A stretch of DNA of 9,832 nt from Blastocatellia bacterium (GCA_003175865.1 PSRF01000225.1:1-9832); one strand, 5' to 3'. Positions 1-7,216 are shown, counted from the first letter of the stretch. The notes: a model not told the origin generated them from the sequence alone. Translations and numbers: made by a program.

Positions 1-1
1 G

Positions 2-481
2 GCCAATTCCGCGCCGCCAGTCACAGCGTTCCCGATGCCACCTGTCAAACCACTGGGCTCAATGGGCTGGGAACTTGGAGGAGGACGAAGAAATCATTTC
101 TCAGATTTTAAAGGTAAAGTTCTTGTGCTCGATTTTTACGCCACCTGGTGCGAACCGTGTCGCGATAGCATCCCTCATCTGATCGAGTTGCAAAACCGCT
201 ACGGCAATCAAGGATTGCAAGTGGTCGGTCTTAACGTCGGTGGACCAGACGATCTGGAAGAGGTACCCGAGTTCGCGAAAGAGTTCAAGATTCAATACCC
301 GCTCGGCGTTCCCGACGACGATCTCAGTACGTTTTTGCTTTCTGATGACAATGCCATTCCGCAAACATTCGTTTTTGATCGCAAAGGTCAATTGGCGCGT
401 AAGTTTGTCGGGTACGGGGGAGATGTAGCGTCACAAATAGACGACACGATCGCTGCTGCGCTGAAGTCTTCAGCCGAATAA
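2..481 (+). CDS. TlpA/ResA-like thioredoxin-fold protein, 5' partial
   Basis: Thiol-disulfide oxidoreductase of the TlpA/ResA type, expected to reduce or exchange disulfides on the outer face of the cytoplasmic membrane. The frame is open to base 2 with no stop, so the true start and any signal peptide or lipobox lie outside the window; the ATG at 35 is probably internal. The visible upstream residues are Ala/Pro-rich, like a linker after an export signal. The redox motif WCEPC is encoded at 146-160, preceded by the family pattern GKVLVLDFYATW. The expected cis-proline is in AIPQTF (about 107 residues after base 35), and the C-terminal part follows the usual GQL...G.G hairpin pattern. The stop TAA lies 22 bases before the next gene, so co-transcription is likely. 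Family assignment is firm; the physiological partner is unknown. Confidence 0.85.
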   Translation, partial: ANSAPPVTAFPMPPVKPLGSMGWELGGGRRNHFSDFKGKVLVLDFYATWCEPCRDSIPHLIELQNRYGNQGLQVVGLNVGGPDDLEEVPEFAKEFKIQYPLGVPDDDLSTFLLSDDNAIPQTFVFDRKGQLARKFVGYGGDVASQIDDTIAAALKSSAE

Positions 482-503
482 CGATTCTCTTCAGGAGACC
501 AAT

Positions 504-1271
504 ATGATTCGTGAGAAGCTAATTGAGAAGCAGATTGGCAAAACAGATTTTCGTTGGCGCAGTGAAGAAATTTCGCGTATCGAAGGATTGAGTGATGCAG
601 TATTCGGTTTTGCAATAACGTTGCTGGTCGTCTCATTGGAAGTACCGAAGACATTCAGTGAACTGGCGAATACGATGAACGGCTTCGGGGCGTTTGCAAT
701 TAGTTTCGTTCTCTTGTTTTTGGTTTGGTTCAATCAACACAAGTTTTTTCGTCGGTATGGTCTGCAAGACAACGTAACCCTCTGGCTCAATGCGGCGCTG
801 TTGTTCGTAGTACTGTTCTACGTCTATCCGCTCAAGTTCCTCTTTAGTTTTCTGGTCAGTAAGTTCACCGGCGGACACGGCGAGATTCGTCTTCCTAACG
901 GCAACATGGAGGCGATGCTCGAAAATGACGGTCAAATGCGAACCCTGATGATTATCTTCGGAGTGGGATATCTGGCCGTGTTTGGAGTATTTGTCCTGCT
1001 TCATATTCACGCTTACAGGAAACGGGAACAACTGGAACTCAATACACTTGAGCGGTTCGACACCGTCAGCAGCATTCAGGAGAGTAGTTTGAACTGTCTA
1101 ATCGCAATTATCTCGATTTCGCTCGTTTATTTTGGTGGCGCTCGTTTTTCTGCTTTGGCAGGCCTCGCATACATGTTGACCGGTGTGGTGATGACAATTC
1201 ACGGTTCCATCATGGGGGCGCGTCGCCGGCGTCTGGAGCAAAAAAGTCCAGAGGTACTCGATGCTACGTAA
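504..1271 (+). CDS. TMEM175/DUF1211 family potassium channel protein
   Basis: 255-residue integral membrane protein of the bacterial TMEM175 family, whose characterised members form tetrameric K+-leak channels of six helices per subunit. The family signature is at residues 25-41, RIEGLSDAVFGFAITLL, corresponding to RxxxFSD at the start of helix 1; here Leu29 replaces the usual Phe. A second family-like block is WFNQHKFF (residues 75-82). Hydrophobic segments are near 31-48, 61-76, 92-117, 147-168, 196-212 and 214-236, giving the expected six. The arginine-rich cluster at 240-243 is presumably cytoplasmic. The ATG is supported by AGGAG at 493-497, six bases upstream. The 3' end overlaps the next gene by 11 bases, indicating translational coupling. 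Channel activity is inferred from family only. Confidence 0.85.
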   Translation: MIREKLIEKQIGKTDFRWRSEEISRIEGLSDAVFGFAITLLVVSLEVPKTFSELANTMNGFGAFAISFVLLFLVWFNQHKFFRRYGLQDNVTLWLNAALLFVVLFYVYPLKFLFSFLVSKFTGGHGEIRLPNGNMEAMLENDGQMRTLMIIFGVGYLAVFGVFVLLHIHAYRKREQLELNTLERFDTVSSIQESSLNCLIAIISISLVYFGGARFSALAGLAYMLTGVVMTIHGSIMGARRRRLEQKSPEVLDAT

Positions 1272-1860
1272 CAACGTCGACTGGATACCAGCTGTCGTCT
1301 TCTTTGCAGTAGTAGTTTCGTGGATCGCCTTCGCGCTGGTTTTCATCACGCGTAAGACCCCGCCTAAAGCGCCGGACCAAAAACGCGATTCCAGCTCAGT
1401 GGTCGGAATCGCAATTCAGGGACTTTCGTATGCAATAGTCTGGGCATTCCATCGACCTTACTTCTCACGTTTTGTCGGCGGCTCTGAAACAGTCAATCTT
1501 ATTTTCGGTTTACTGGCCGTTATCTTGGCGTTTGGTTCGCTAGCCTTCACAATGTCAGCGGTTAAAAGTCTGGGAAAAGAGTGGAGTCTGACAGCGAGAG
1601 TCGTTGAAGGTCACGAACTCGCAACCAGTGGACCTTATGCCTGGGTGCGTCATCCAATTTATACGGGTATGCTGGGTATGTTATTGGCGACCGGAATTGC
1701 GACCAGTTACTGGCAGGTCCTTGTTGTTGCCGCAGTCCTGTTAACCATTGGAACAACCATTCGCGTTCGAAAAGAGGAACGATTGCTGCGAGAGTTGTTT
1801 GGCGATCATTTCCACGCCTATGCGAAACGTGTTTCCGCATTTGTGCCATGGATTTATTGA
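1261..1860 (+). CDS. ICMT/PEMT-type membrane methyltransferase
   Basis: 199-residue membrane protein of the isoprenylcysteine carboxyl methyltransferase / phospholipid methyltransferase superfamily, which uses S-adenosylmethionine to methylate a lipid-like or small hydrophobic acceptor. The C-terminal SAM-binding signature is clear: GPYAWVRHPIYTG (residues 124-136, with R130, H131, P132, Y134), then RVRKEERLL (168-176, acidic pair E172/E173) and YAKRV...FVPWI at the end. Hydrophobic segments lie near 8-29, 47-63, 77-100 and 136-165. The ATG sits inside the end of the TMEM175 gene and has AGAGG at 1250-1254 six bases upstream. Bacterial members are usually not prenylcysteine enzymes, and the acceptor cannot be read from sequence. 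Confidence 0.85.
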   Translation: MLRNNVDWIPAVVFFAVVVSWIAFALVFITRKTPPKAPDQKRDSSSVVGIAIQGLSYAIVWAFHRPYFSRFVGGSETVNLIFGLLAVILAFGSLAFTMSAVKSLGKEWSLTARVVEGHELATSGPYAWVRHPIYTGMLGMLLATGIATSYWQVLVVAAVLLTIGTTIRVRKEERLLRELFGDHFHAYAKRVSAFVPWIY

Positions 1861-1894
1861 TGTATTCGCGTACAAAGGGGTTCGACAGTAAATC

Positions 1895-3364
1895 GTGAGA
1901 AAAGCAAAAATACTCATCACGCTTGGTCCAGCATCACGCGATGCAGACACGGTGGAAAATCTTTTGGCTGCAGGTGCGAACGGCGTTCGCATCAACATGT
2001 CGCATGGCACCCATGAGGAGAAGGCTGAAGACATCAAGCGTGCTCGAGCGGCCGCAAAAAAACTGGGTCGGCCGCTGGCTGTTCTAGTCGACCTTTCTGG
2101 ACCAAAGATTCGAACTCGAAAGTTGAAAGACGGCAAACCAGTTCGACTGGCTCCAGGTGCAGTTTTTGTATTGACAACCAGAGAAGTAGAAGGTGACGAA
2201 CACGAAGTCGGAACTAACTTTCCGGATCTCCCCCGTGTTGCTAAGACAGGTACAAGACTGCTTCTTGACGACGGAGCAATCGCACTGGTCGTCGAACGAA
2301 CAACTGACACTGATGTTATTTGCAGAGTGATCGACGGGGGAATACTTGGGGAACGAAAAGGCATTAACCTCCCTGGCGTGCCACTTCCGATCGATTCATT
2401 GACAGACAAAGACAAAATCGATTTGCAATGGGCCGTGGAACAGAAGGCCGATTACATCGCCTTGTCCTTTGTCCGACGTGCCAGCGATTGTGAAAACGCG
2501 AAAAAGTTGATTAGAGAGGCTGGTGGACACGCGCCTTTAGTGGCAAAGATCGAAAAGGCCGAAGCGATGGACCATCTCGATGAAATCATCGCTGCAGCTG
2601 ACGGCGTAATGGTCGCACGAGGAGATCTCGGTGTCGAAACGAGTGTGGAGCTCGTACCGGTTTATCAAAAGAAGATCATCGACAGTGCAGTGAGGGCCGG
2701 CAAGATGGTTATCACTGCTACTCAGATGTTGCAATCGATGGTCACGAATCCAAGACCAACACGCGCAGAAGCTTCGGACGTAGCAAACGCAGTGTGGGAC
2801 GGAACTGACTGCGTCATGCTTTCAAACGAAACCGCAACTGGCGCTTATCCAGTTAACGCAGTTGCCACAATGGCGCGAATCATTGAATCAGCCGAGACCG
2901 GGCGCCAGAGCGAAATTGAAGATCCAACAAAATGGGTTGGTAAACAATCTGGACGAGTGAGTCGAGCACTTTGTGAGGCAGCTGTATTTGCTGCGCAGGA
3001 AATGGGAACGACTGTTACCGCTGTGTTCACCGAGTCGGGTTTAATGGCACGCAGACTGTCATCGCTGCGTCCCAAACAACGTATCGTTGCACTCACTCAT
3101 GATCCAGTGGTTTTGAATGAGCTTGCCTTGATCTGGGCGGTCGAGCCACTGTTGACTCCTAATGCACAAACCACTGAAGGCATGTTGCATCTAGGCGAAG
3201 AAACATTATTGGACGCTGGCGTCGTCAACCGCGGAGACATGATCGTGGTGATGGCTGGTCGGCTTTCAGGTCTGGGACTTTCGAGTTCGGTGACAATTTA
3301 CACGGTCGCAGGTAGTCTGGCGCCACACCTCAGTGATGTGCCTAATAAATATATCCGCCGGTGA
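1895..3364 (+). CDS. pyk: pyruvate kinase
   Basis: Converts phosphoenolpyruvate and ADP to pyruvate and ATP, the last ATP-forming step of glycolysis; a cytosolic, usually tetrameric enzyme. The 489 residues match the family's size. Visible hallmarks in order are KILITLGPAS (5-14), R32/N34/S36 of VRINMSHG, DLSGPKIR (66-73) at the entrance of the B domain (about 73-168), the active-site signature VAKIEKAEAM with catalytic K218 and Mg ligand E220, ARGDLG with D244, and ITATQML (273-279). The loop is MLSNETATGAYP, with Asn where most enzymes have Gly (MLSGETA). The C-terminal allosteric-type domain is complete. Start is GTG at 1895 because the conserved N-terminus begins at once; the only Shine-Dalgarno-like run (AAAGGGG, 1874-1880) is 14 bases away. 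It lies in an operon otherwise made of membrane proteins. Confidence 0.97.
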   Translation: MRKAKILITLGPASRDADTVENLLAAGANGVRINMSHGTHEEKAEDIKRARAAAKKLGRPLAVLVDLSGPKIRTRKLKDGKPVRLAPGAVFVLTTREVEGDEHEVGTNFPDLPRVAKTGTRLLLDDGAIALVVERTTDTDVICRVIDGGILGERKGINLPGVPLPIDSLTDKDKIDLQWAVEQKADYIALSFVRRASDCENAKKLIREAGGHAPLVAKIEKAEAMDHLDEIIAAADGVMVARGDLGVETSVELVPVYQKKIIDSAVRAGKMVITATQMLQSMVTNPRPTRAEASDVANAVWDGTDCVMLSNETATGAYPVNAVATMARIIESAETGRQSEIEDPTKWVGKQSGRVSRALCEAAVFAAQEMGTTVTAVFTESGLMARRLSSLRPKQRIVALTHDPVVLNELALIWAVEPLLTPNAQTTEGMLHLGEETLLDAGVVNRGDMIVVMAGRLSGLGLSSSVTIYTVAGSLAPHLSDVPNKYIRR

Positions 3365-4007
3365 AGCTTTTGAACTTCTACGGCCGGCCGCGCTAGTTGG
3401 CTCAGCAATTCTTTCAACCTTCGTCTTTGCTTCAGCGTCAAGGCGGTTCGCATTAATCACATCCATACTGTTGGGCATCGTCACTCTTGCACTGCCTCTC
3501 ATTGCAGCACCGCTCTACTTTGCGTTCGTCATCGTCAATAGCAAATTTACACCACGCAACATCCGCAGACGTTGGCTAATTAGTGCTTCATATGCGGGAA
3601 TACTTTTGGGTCTGATTTTCGTCTATCTGAAATTAGATCAAGGTAGAGTCGACGTACACCTCTGGAAGGCGAACCAGGCAAGATTGAATTACGATCGCAA
3701 CGGTACCATTCGAGAATATCGAGCTGCACTTTCACTCGAAGACAACCCGCACACACACAAACTGCTTGCGATTGAACTTACGGATGCAGGGAATCTGCAG
3801 GATGCAATCAATGAATTTCGGTTGGCAGAGCGCGGAGGTGAACCTGATGATTCAATTCATCTTCGCCTCGGGGAACTCCTGGACAAGACTGGCAATCGTA
3901 CTGACGCATTAGGTGAGTACGAAAAATATTTGAAGACTAAAACTTGTTTAGAAACTCCCGCGGGCGGCAACTGCGTTGAAGCTGTGAAACGCCTCTCGAA
4001 TCGTTAG
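3333..4007 (+). CDS. membrane-anchored TPR protein
   Basis: 224-residue protein with a hydrophobic N-terminal half and a tetratricopeptide-repeat C-terminal half; no specific family is recognised. Hydrophobic segments lie near 16-33, 38-69 (probably one or two helices) and 80-99. About three TPR units follow from residue 107: [38 protein letters not shown] and [24 protein letters not shown]. They show the small-Ala/Gly and large-hydrophobic spacing typical of protein-binding repeats. The start is uncertain: GTG 3333 or ATG 3336 both lie inside the pyruvate kinase gene (about 30-base overlap) with no clear Shine-Dalgarno, so translation may depend on coupling. The 3' stop TAG overlaps the stop of the convergent radical SAM gene. 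It probably acts as an envelope scaffold or adaptor; this is inference. Confidence 0.72.
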   Translation: MMCLINISAGEAFELLRPAALVGSAILSTFVFASASRRFALITSILLGIVTLALPLIAAPLYFAFVIVNSKFTPRNIRRRWLISASYAGILLGLIFVYLKLDQGRVDVHLWKANQARLNYDRNGTIREYRAALSLEDNPHTHKLLAIELTDAGNLQDAINEFRLAERGGEPDDSIHLRLGELLDKTGNRTDALGEYEKYLKTKTCLETPAGGNCVEAVKRLSNR

Positions 4008-5014
4008 TCAGGCTGAAGCACTCCCACTGTCTTCTCTTCCATTTCCTTCGCTACCTGAGCAGGAGTTTTTTGGGGATCGCGCCAATTGTCCAGTATTCCC
4101 ACCTGATGCACGCACTGAAGCGTGCAAGTCGGGGCACACCACTTCTCAGTTTTGTACTCGCGATGGAAATCTTCCATCGAGTACTTCTCTAACGGAATGC
4201 CGGGATAACCACGCTGCTGAGAACACCAGTGGACCAGACCCTCTTCACAAATGTAGAGATAACGCGCGCCTGCTCGACAGCGCCATTTGTAAGGCTCACC
4301 TTCGGCAATACTGTCTTGGAACCAGTTAAGTCGTGCGTGGTCCTTGTTGCCGAGTTTCTTCACCTGCTGAAAGATGTTCTTCTCTTTTGCAGAAAGAGGT
4401 TTTAGCGTTCCGTCGCTGTCGTGTATGACACCTACCGTTGTTGAGAAGCCAAGTTCAACCGCGCGTCGAGCAACAACAAGCGCATCATCCGGATTCTTGA
4501 TCCCACCACCAATTACAGAGTTGATGTTCACATGAAAGTCAGCGTACTCCGATAAGTAGCGGAGTTTCTTATCGAGCACACGCAAACTCTTGCGCGAAAC
4601 TTCATCCGGCTCGACGTTGTCGATACTGATCTGCAAGTACTCTAGTCCTGCTTTGTTCAGGCGTTTGATGCGCTCCGGAGTGAAGTAATAACCATTTGAG
4701 ATCAGACCTGCGATCATTCCGCGGAGGCGAATATGATGAATGATTTCATCCAGCTGCGGATGCATCATCGGCTCGCCACCTGACAGCGTGATGATTGAAG
4801 TTCCGAGATCAGCCAGCTTGTCGATTCGTGATTTGATGATGTCGAGATCTATTGGTTTCGATGTGTGGTCGTACTCGTTGCAATAACCGCAGGCGAGATT
4901 GCAACGACGCATCGGGATTAAGTGGGCCAGTACAGGATGATTCGGCGAAAGCAGAGCTCGAGTAATGAAACTCGCTTCACGCATTTTTAGTTTTAGAAAC
5001 GTAGTCTTCCGCAT
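4004..5014 (-). CDS. radical SAM protein with SPASM-like C-terminus
   Basis: 336-residue radical S-adenosylmethionine enzyme. The cluster motif is CNLACGYC (C38, C42, C45), which binds the [4Fe-4S] that cleaves SAM; LSGGEP (77-82) is the SAM-contacting GGEP motif, and LQISID (127-132) fits the next core strand. The C-terminus holds six further cysteines: C246, C256, C264 (CRAG, YICEEG, HWCSQQ) and C293, C297, C301 ([11 protein letters not shown]). This pattern resembles SPASM/twitch auxiliary-cluster domains, as in peptide-modifying and sulfatase-maturating enzymes. No small precursor peptide is visible nearby. The start is ambiguous: ATG 5014 or ATG 4984 (M11), neither with a good Shine-Dalgarno. 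A terminator upstream separates it from the LolA-like gene, so it probably has its own promoter. The substrate is unknown. Confidence 0.85.
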   Translation of the reverse strand: MRKTTFLKLKMREASFITRALLSPNHPVLAHLIPMRRCNLACGYCNEYDHTSKPIDLDIIKSRIDKLADLGTSIITLSGGEPMMHPQLDEIIHHIRLRGMIAGLISNGYYFTPERIKRLNKAGLEYLQISIDNVEPDEVSRKSLRVLDKKLRYLSEYADFHVNINSVIGGGIKNPDDALVVARRAVELGFSTTVGVIHDSDGTLKPLSAKEKNIFQQVKKLGNKDHARLNWFQDSIAEGEPYKWRCRAGARYLYICEEGLVHWCSQQRGYPGIPLEKYSMEDFHREYKTEKWCAPTCTLQCVHQVGILDNWRDPQKTPAQVAKEMEEKTVGVLQPD

Positions 5015-5108
5015 CGATCGATATTTTATGTTGCCGACGGGTCCTTCGGGGTGTTTCGCGAAGAATATTCGACGAAGAAACAGAACGCAAGAGTCGATAT
5101 ATTAATGT

Positions 5109-5144
5109 CAAAGCAAAAGGGCCCTGTTTATTAGACAGAGCCCT
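5109..5144 (-). terminator. intrinsic terminator after the LolA-like gene
   Basis: On the minus strand AGGGCTCTGT (5144-5135) pairs with ACAGGGCCCT (5127-5118) across a 7-base loop, followed by TTTTGCTTT. One position pairs as G-U in the minus-strand RNA but would be an A/C mismatch in the plus-strand RNA, so the structure is made for minus-strand transcription. It lies about 30 bases after the LolA-like stop codon and insulates the radical SAM gene. Confidence 0.85.
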
Positions 5145-5174
5145 CTCGCGAGCCTTTGCGTTAAATAAACCTGC

Positions 5175-5873
5175 TTACCCCTTCACAACTTTGACGTCGG
5201 CAGGTAACTCGATGCCAAAGTCCTTCGAAGACAGAGTCGTATTTCTTTCCATATTAGTTAAGCGCATCGTCGTGGTGTCGTCGTTCTTCTCCACAACCTT
5301 TGTCTGTACTGGCATGCCGCTGGAATCGATCCAAACCTCAGCGTATTTGTATCCAACGTTGCCTTTTGGCACGAGTGTCAAATGGATCGTGCTGACGTCA
5401 CCCCCCAGCGTCTCCTCGCGAACATCCTGTAGCGGTTGGAAGCGAGCTTCGAGCTGCTGGCGTGACATGTACATCATCTCAAGCATGCCACCTGCTTTGT
5501 TTCGGTTCGAGTTGGAGTTGCCTGTGTAAACGACATTTAAGCGTGGTCGAAATAATTGATACTGACCATTTTTGACCGCAATGATTTCATGCTGCGGGCT
5601 CTTCCATTCGATGCGGACTGAAGCACTACGGCCTGCGCCAGGCATGTAGAGCACTACGCCGTTGTACCTATCCGAATCACGCAATTGCGAGTTGTACTTC
5701 TCCATCGAAATGTTTGCTCGCAACGTCTTCAAACTTTGTCGATTCTTCTCCATGCGGTTGAGCACGGAACTCACCAGACCAGCGCCCTGTCCTTTTGCGC
5801 TTGTCGGGGAAATCATGACGAGTGCCGATAAGATGAAAACTGCCATCAAACCGAGGGGAATAAATCTCTTCAT
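5175..5873 (-). CDS. LolA-like periplasmic lipoprotein carrier
   Basis: 232-residue exported protein of the LolA / outer-membrane lipoprotein-sorting fold. LolA carries lipoproteins through the periplasm from an inner-membrane ABC complex to an outer-membrane acceptor. Residues 1-26 form a signal peptide (MKRF, then a hydrophobic core, then SPTSA). The mature part has the family's pattern of a helix (SVLNRMEKNRQSLKTLRANI, 35-55), a strand-rich half-barrel with MPGAGRSASVRIEW and EIIAVKNGQYQLFRP (96-110), and a late strand YAEVWIDSSGMPVQTKV (177-193). The start is ATG 5873, with AGGAG at 5883-5879 five bases upstream; an in-frame TTG at 5912 would lengthen the N-terminus before the signal and lies almost at the predicted transcription start. 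It has its own promoter and terminator and lies within a Lol-like cluster. Lipoprotein carriage itself is inferred from family. Confidence 0.82.
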   Translation of the reverse strand: MKRFIPLGLMAVFILSALVMISPTSAKGQGAGLVSSVLNRMEKNRQSLKTLRANISMEKYNSQLRDSDRYNGVVLYMPGAGRSASVRIEWKSPQHEIIAVKNGQYQLFRPRLNVVYTGNSNSNRNKAGGMLEMMYMSRQQLEARFQPLQDVREETLGGDVSTIHLTLVPKGNVGYKYAEVWIDSSGMPVQTKVVEKNDDTTTMRLTNMERNTTLSSKDFGIELPADVKVVKG

Positions 5874-5917
5874 AGATACTCCTTTATTATTCCTCCCTTT
5901 CCCGGAGGGCAAAAAAA

Positions 5918-5952
5918 CCCCGCAATTATAGGGTAGAACTAACGTATGTCAA
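5918..5952 (-). promoter_or_regulatory. sigma70-type promoter of the LolA-like gene
   Basis: On the minus strand there is a perfect -35 TTGACA (5952-5947), a 16-bp spacer, and a perfect -10 TATAAT (5930-5925). Transcription would start near 5918, giving a leader of about 45 nt before ATG 5873. The -35 lies inside the last codons of the upstream small membrane gene. The predicted start is the last G of a GGGG run followed by seven T (5917-5911). Confidence 0.8.
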
Positions 5953-6280
5953 CCTCGAAGGCCTTGATGCGACCGTCTGATGAAACCACTTTTCGGACAT
6001 CGACGATCTCAACTTGGTTCCGGCCCGTCATGATCTTGATTCGATCGGCAATTTGTTGCCTATCGTTTTCATTTTCAATAACTTCCGGGCTTAGAAACAC
6101 TGTGGAGGCAACGGGGCTTGGATGCCCTCCCTGCGTCCTCGGTTCGCTGTTCGTAAACCAACTCTTGGGTGTCAAAAAGATAAATATCAGGATAACCACA
6201 CACAAGACGTCCCATTGCCATGTGTTCCTAGCGTAGTTCCAGAAGAATATCTTTTTTAGCGTGGTTAATAGACCTCGCAC
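5939..6280 (-). CDS. small one-pass membrane protein
   Basis: 113-residue protein with no named family that I recognise. A short basic, aromatic N-terminus (FFWNYARNTWQW, 12-23) leads into one hydrophobic helix (about 24-38) and a flanking KSWF. A polar linker rich in Pro/Gly/Ser follows, then a C-terminal domain of about 50 residues (62-113) with alternating strand and helix character (VFLSPEV, DRQQIADRIKIM, QVEIVDVRKV, IKAFEVDIR). Positive charges before the helix suggest the N-terminus is inside and the C-terminal domain is periplasmic. The start is GTG 6280; an in-frame TAG lies four codons upstream (9 bases between them) and no other start fits. It sits between the LolD-like ATPase and the LolA-like carrier, which suggests a role in the same envelope pathway. 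That is inference. Confidence 0.7.
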   Translation of the reverse strand: MRGLLTTLKKIFFWNYARNTWQWDVLCVVILIFIFLTPKSWFTNSEPRTQGGHPSPVASTVFLSPEVIENENDRQQIADRIKIMTGRNQVEIVDVRKVVSSDGRIKAFEVDIR

Positions 6281-6301
6281 GTTTTCAATCTAGCAAGTAA
6301 T

Positions 6302-6324
6302 CAGCCACGGGGAATCCGCGGCTG
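6302..6324 (-). other. intergenic RNA hairpin, 9-bp stem
   Basis: CAGCCGCGG (6324-6316, minus) pairs with CCGTGGCTG (6310-6302) around a 5-base loop; one pair is G-U in minus-strand RNA and would be A/C in plus-strand RNA. No T-run follows, so it is not a standard terminator. It may be a processing or stability element between the ABC gene and the small membrane gene. Confidence 0.5.
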
Positions 6325-6354
6325 GCAGGCAGGTAGATTTTAACGTTAGGGCAC

Positions 6355-6373
6355 GATCCTGTAAACGAGGATC
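6355..6373 (-). other. hairpin overlapping the ABC gene stop codon
   Basis: GATCCT and AGGATC form a perfect 6-bp stem with a 7-base loop, and the stem includes part of the TGA stop (6374-6372). No T-run follows on the minus strand. With the stronger hairpin 31 bases further on, it gives this short gap two potential stems. Confidence 0.35.
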
Positions 6374-7064
6374 ACAGACGGACCGTTGGTGTGTGTTCAA
6401 CGATGTGACCATCCCGCATCTGCACGATTCTCTTACACATCGCTGCAGCTTCAGGATTGTGAGTAATCATTACAATTGTCTGGTTGAACCGATAATTCAA
6501 CTCCTGAAACATGTTAAGTACCAGGGCGGAGTTTTCCGAGTCGAGATTGCCGGTGGGCTCATCAGCAAGAACGATGGCGGGACGCGTGACGACCGCGCGC
6601 GCAAGTGCCACTCTCTGTTGTTCACCGCCCGATAATTCAAGCGGCTTGTGATGCAGTTTCCCCTCGAGCCCGAGCAGTCTAAGCACTTCGCGCCTACGCT
6701 GTTGATCTTCTCCACCGTTGCCATGAATTCGCTCCGCTAGTCGGAGATTTCCTTCAGCGGTCAGTGTTGGAAATAAATTGAATCGCTGGAACACAAACCC
6801 GATCTTCTTGCGTCGCACAGCGGTGCGCCGTGCATCAGATGCCGCCGTTATGTCCTCACCATCGATGACAATTCGACCGCTCGTTGGAGTCAGTAAGCCG
6901 CCAAGCAAGTGGAGCATTGTCGACTTGCCACAGCCAGACGGGCCCATAATAGCGACAAATTCACCTTCCTGGACTTCAAGAGAAACACCACGCAACGCAG
7001 GGACATCAACCTTCCCGATGCGGTACACCTTTTCCAGGTTCTCAGCTTGTAAAATCGTTCGCAT
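6372..7064 (-). CDS. LolD/MacB-type ABC transporter ATPase
   Basis: 230-residue ATP-binding subunit of the LolD/MacB/FtsE-like group, which powers extraction of lipoproteins or export of substrates by an FtsX-fold permease. All the nucleotide-binding motifs are intact: Walker [10 protein letters not shown] (41-49), Q-loop Q93 in VFQRFNL, signature LSGGEQQR (144-151), Walker B IVLADEP (164-170), D-loop GNLDS, and switch H202 in MITHN. The start ATG 7064 has only a weak GGA upstream. The partner FtsX-fold permease (LolC/E or MacB type) is not next to it; the neighbours are a LolB/DUF4292-like lipoprotein upstream and a small one-pass membrane protein downstream. It must therefore use a permease encoded elsewhere, or an unusual partner. 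The family call is secure; the exact transporter type is not. Confidence 0.9.
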   Translation of the reverse strand: MRTILQAENLEKVYRIGKVDVPALRGVSLEVQEGEFVAIMGPSGCGKSTMLHLLGGLLTPTSGRIVIDGEDITAASDARRTAVRRKKIGFVFQRFNLFPTLTAEGNLRLAERIHGNGGEDQQRRREVLRLLGLEGKLHHKPLELSGGEQQRVALARAVVTRPAIVLADEPTGNLDSENSALVLNMFQELNYRFNQTIVMITHNPEAAAMCKRIVQMRDGHIVEHTPTVRL

Positions 7065-7169
7065 TCAATTCCGCGTTCTTTCGAGATGTTCCGGCAGGTT
7101 GGAGACAGGTCTCAATCAAACTGTGGGTAGTTCAAAACCAGACAAAAATTGGACGCCAGAATCAAGGGA

Positions 7170-7187
7170 CAGATGTTAATACATCTG
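7170..7187. repeat. perfect 7-bp inverted repeat between two minus-strand genes
   Basis: CAGATGT and ACATCTG flank a 4-base TAAT centre, about 30 bases after the lipoprotein stop codon. There is no T-run on either side, so a terminator is not well supported; an operator or mRNA hairpin is possible. The rest of the 152-base gap 7065-7216 shows nothing else convincing. Confidence 0.4.
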
Positions 7188-7216
7188 CAACTTCATATCT
7201 ACCACCTAAGCATCAA

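Noticed and set aside
1741..2415. Long minus-strand reading frame opposite the methyltransferase and pyruvate kinase genes (224 codons)
   Set aside because: Its product is rich in Ser/Arg/Pro with no recognisable domain, and it lies antisense to conserved pyruvate kinase coding sequence; it is a shadow frame.
5106..5111. TTGACA on the minus strand upstream of the radical SAM gene
   Set aside because: No acceptable -10 hexamer lies 15-19 bp downstream, and it abuts the terminator tail.
7102..7113. GAGAC-AG-GTCTC inverted repeat upstream of the ABC gene
   Set aside because: Five-base arms are expected by chance and there is no promoter or regulator nearby to support an operator.
6778..7179. 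Plus-strand frame of 133 codons opposite the ABC ATPase start
   Set aside because: Antisense to the Walker A region of a clear ABC ATPase; composition is not protein-like.
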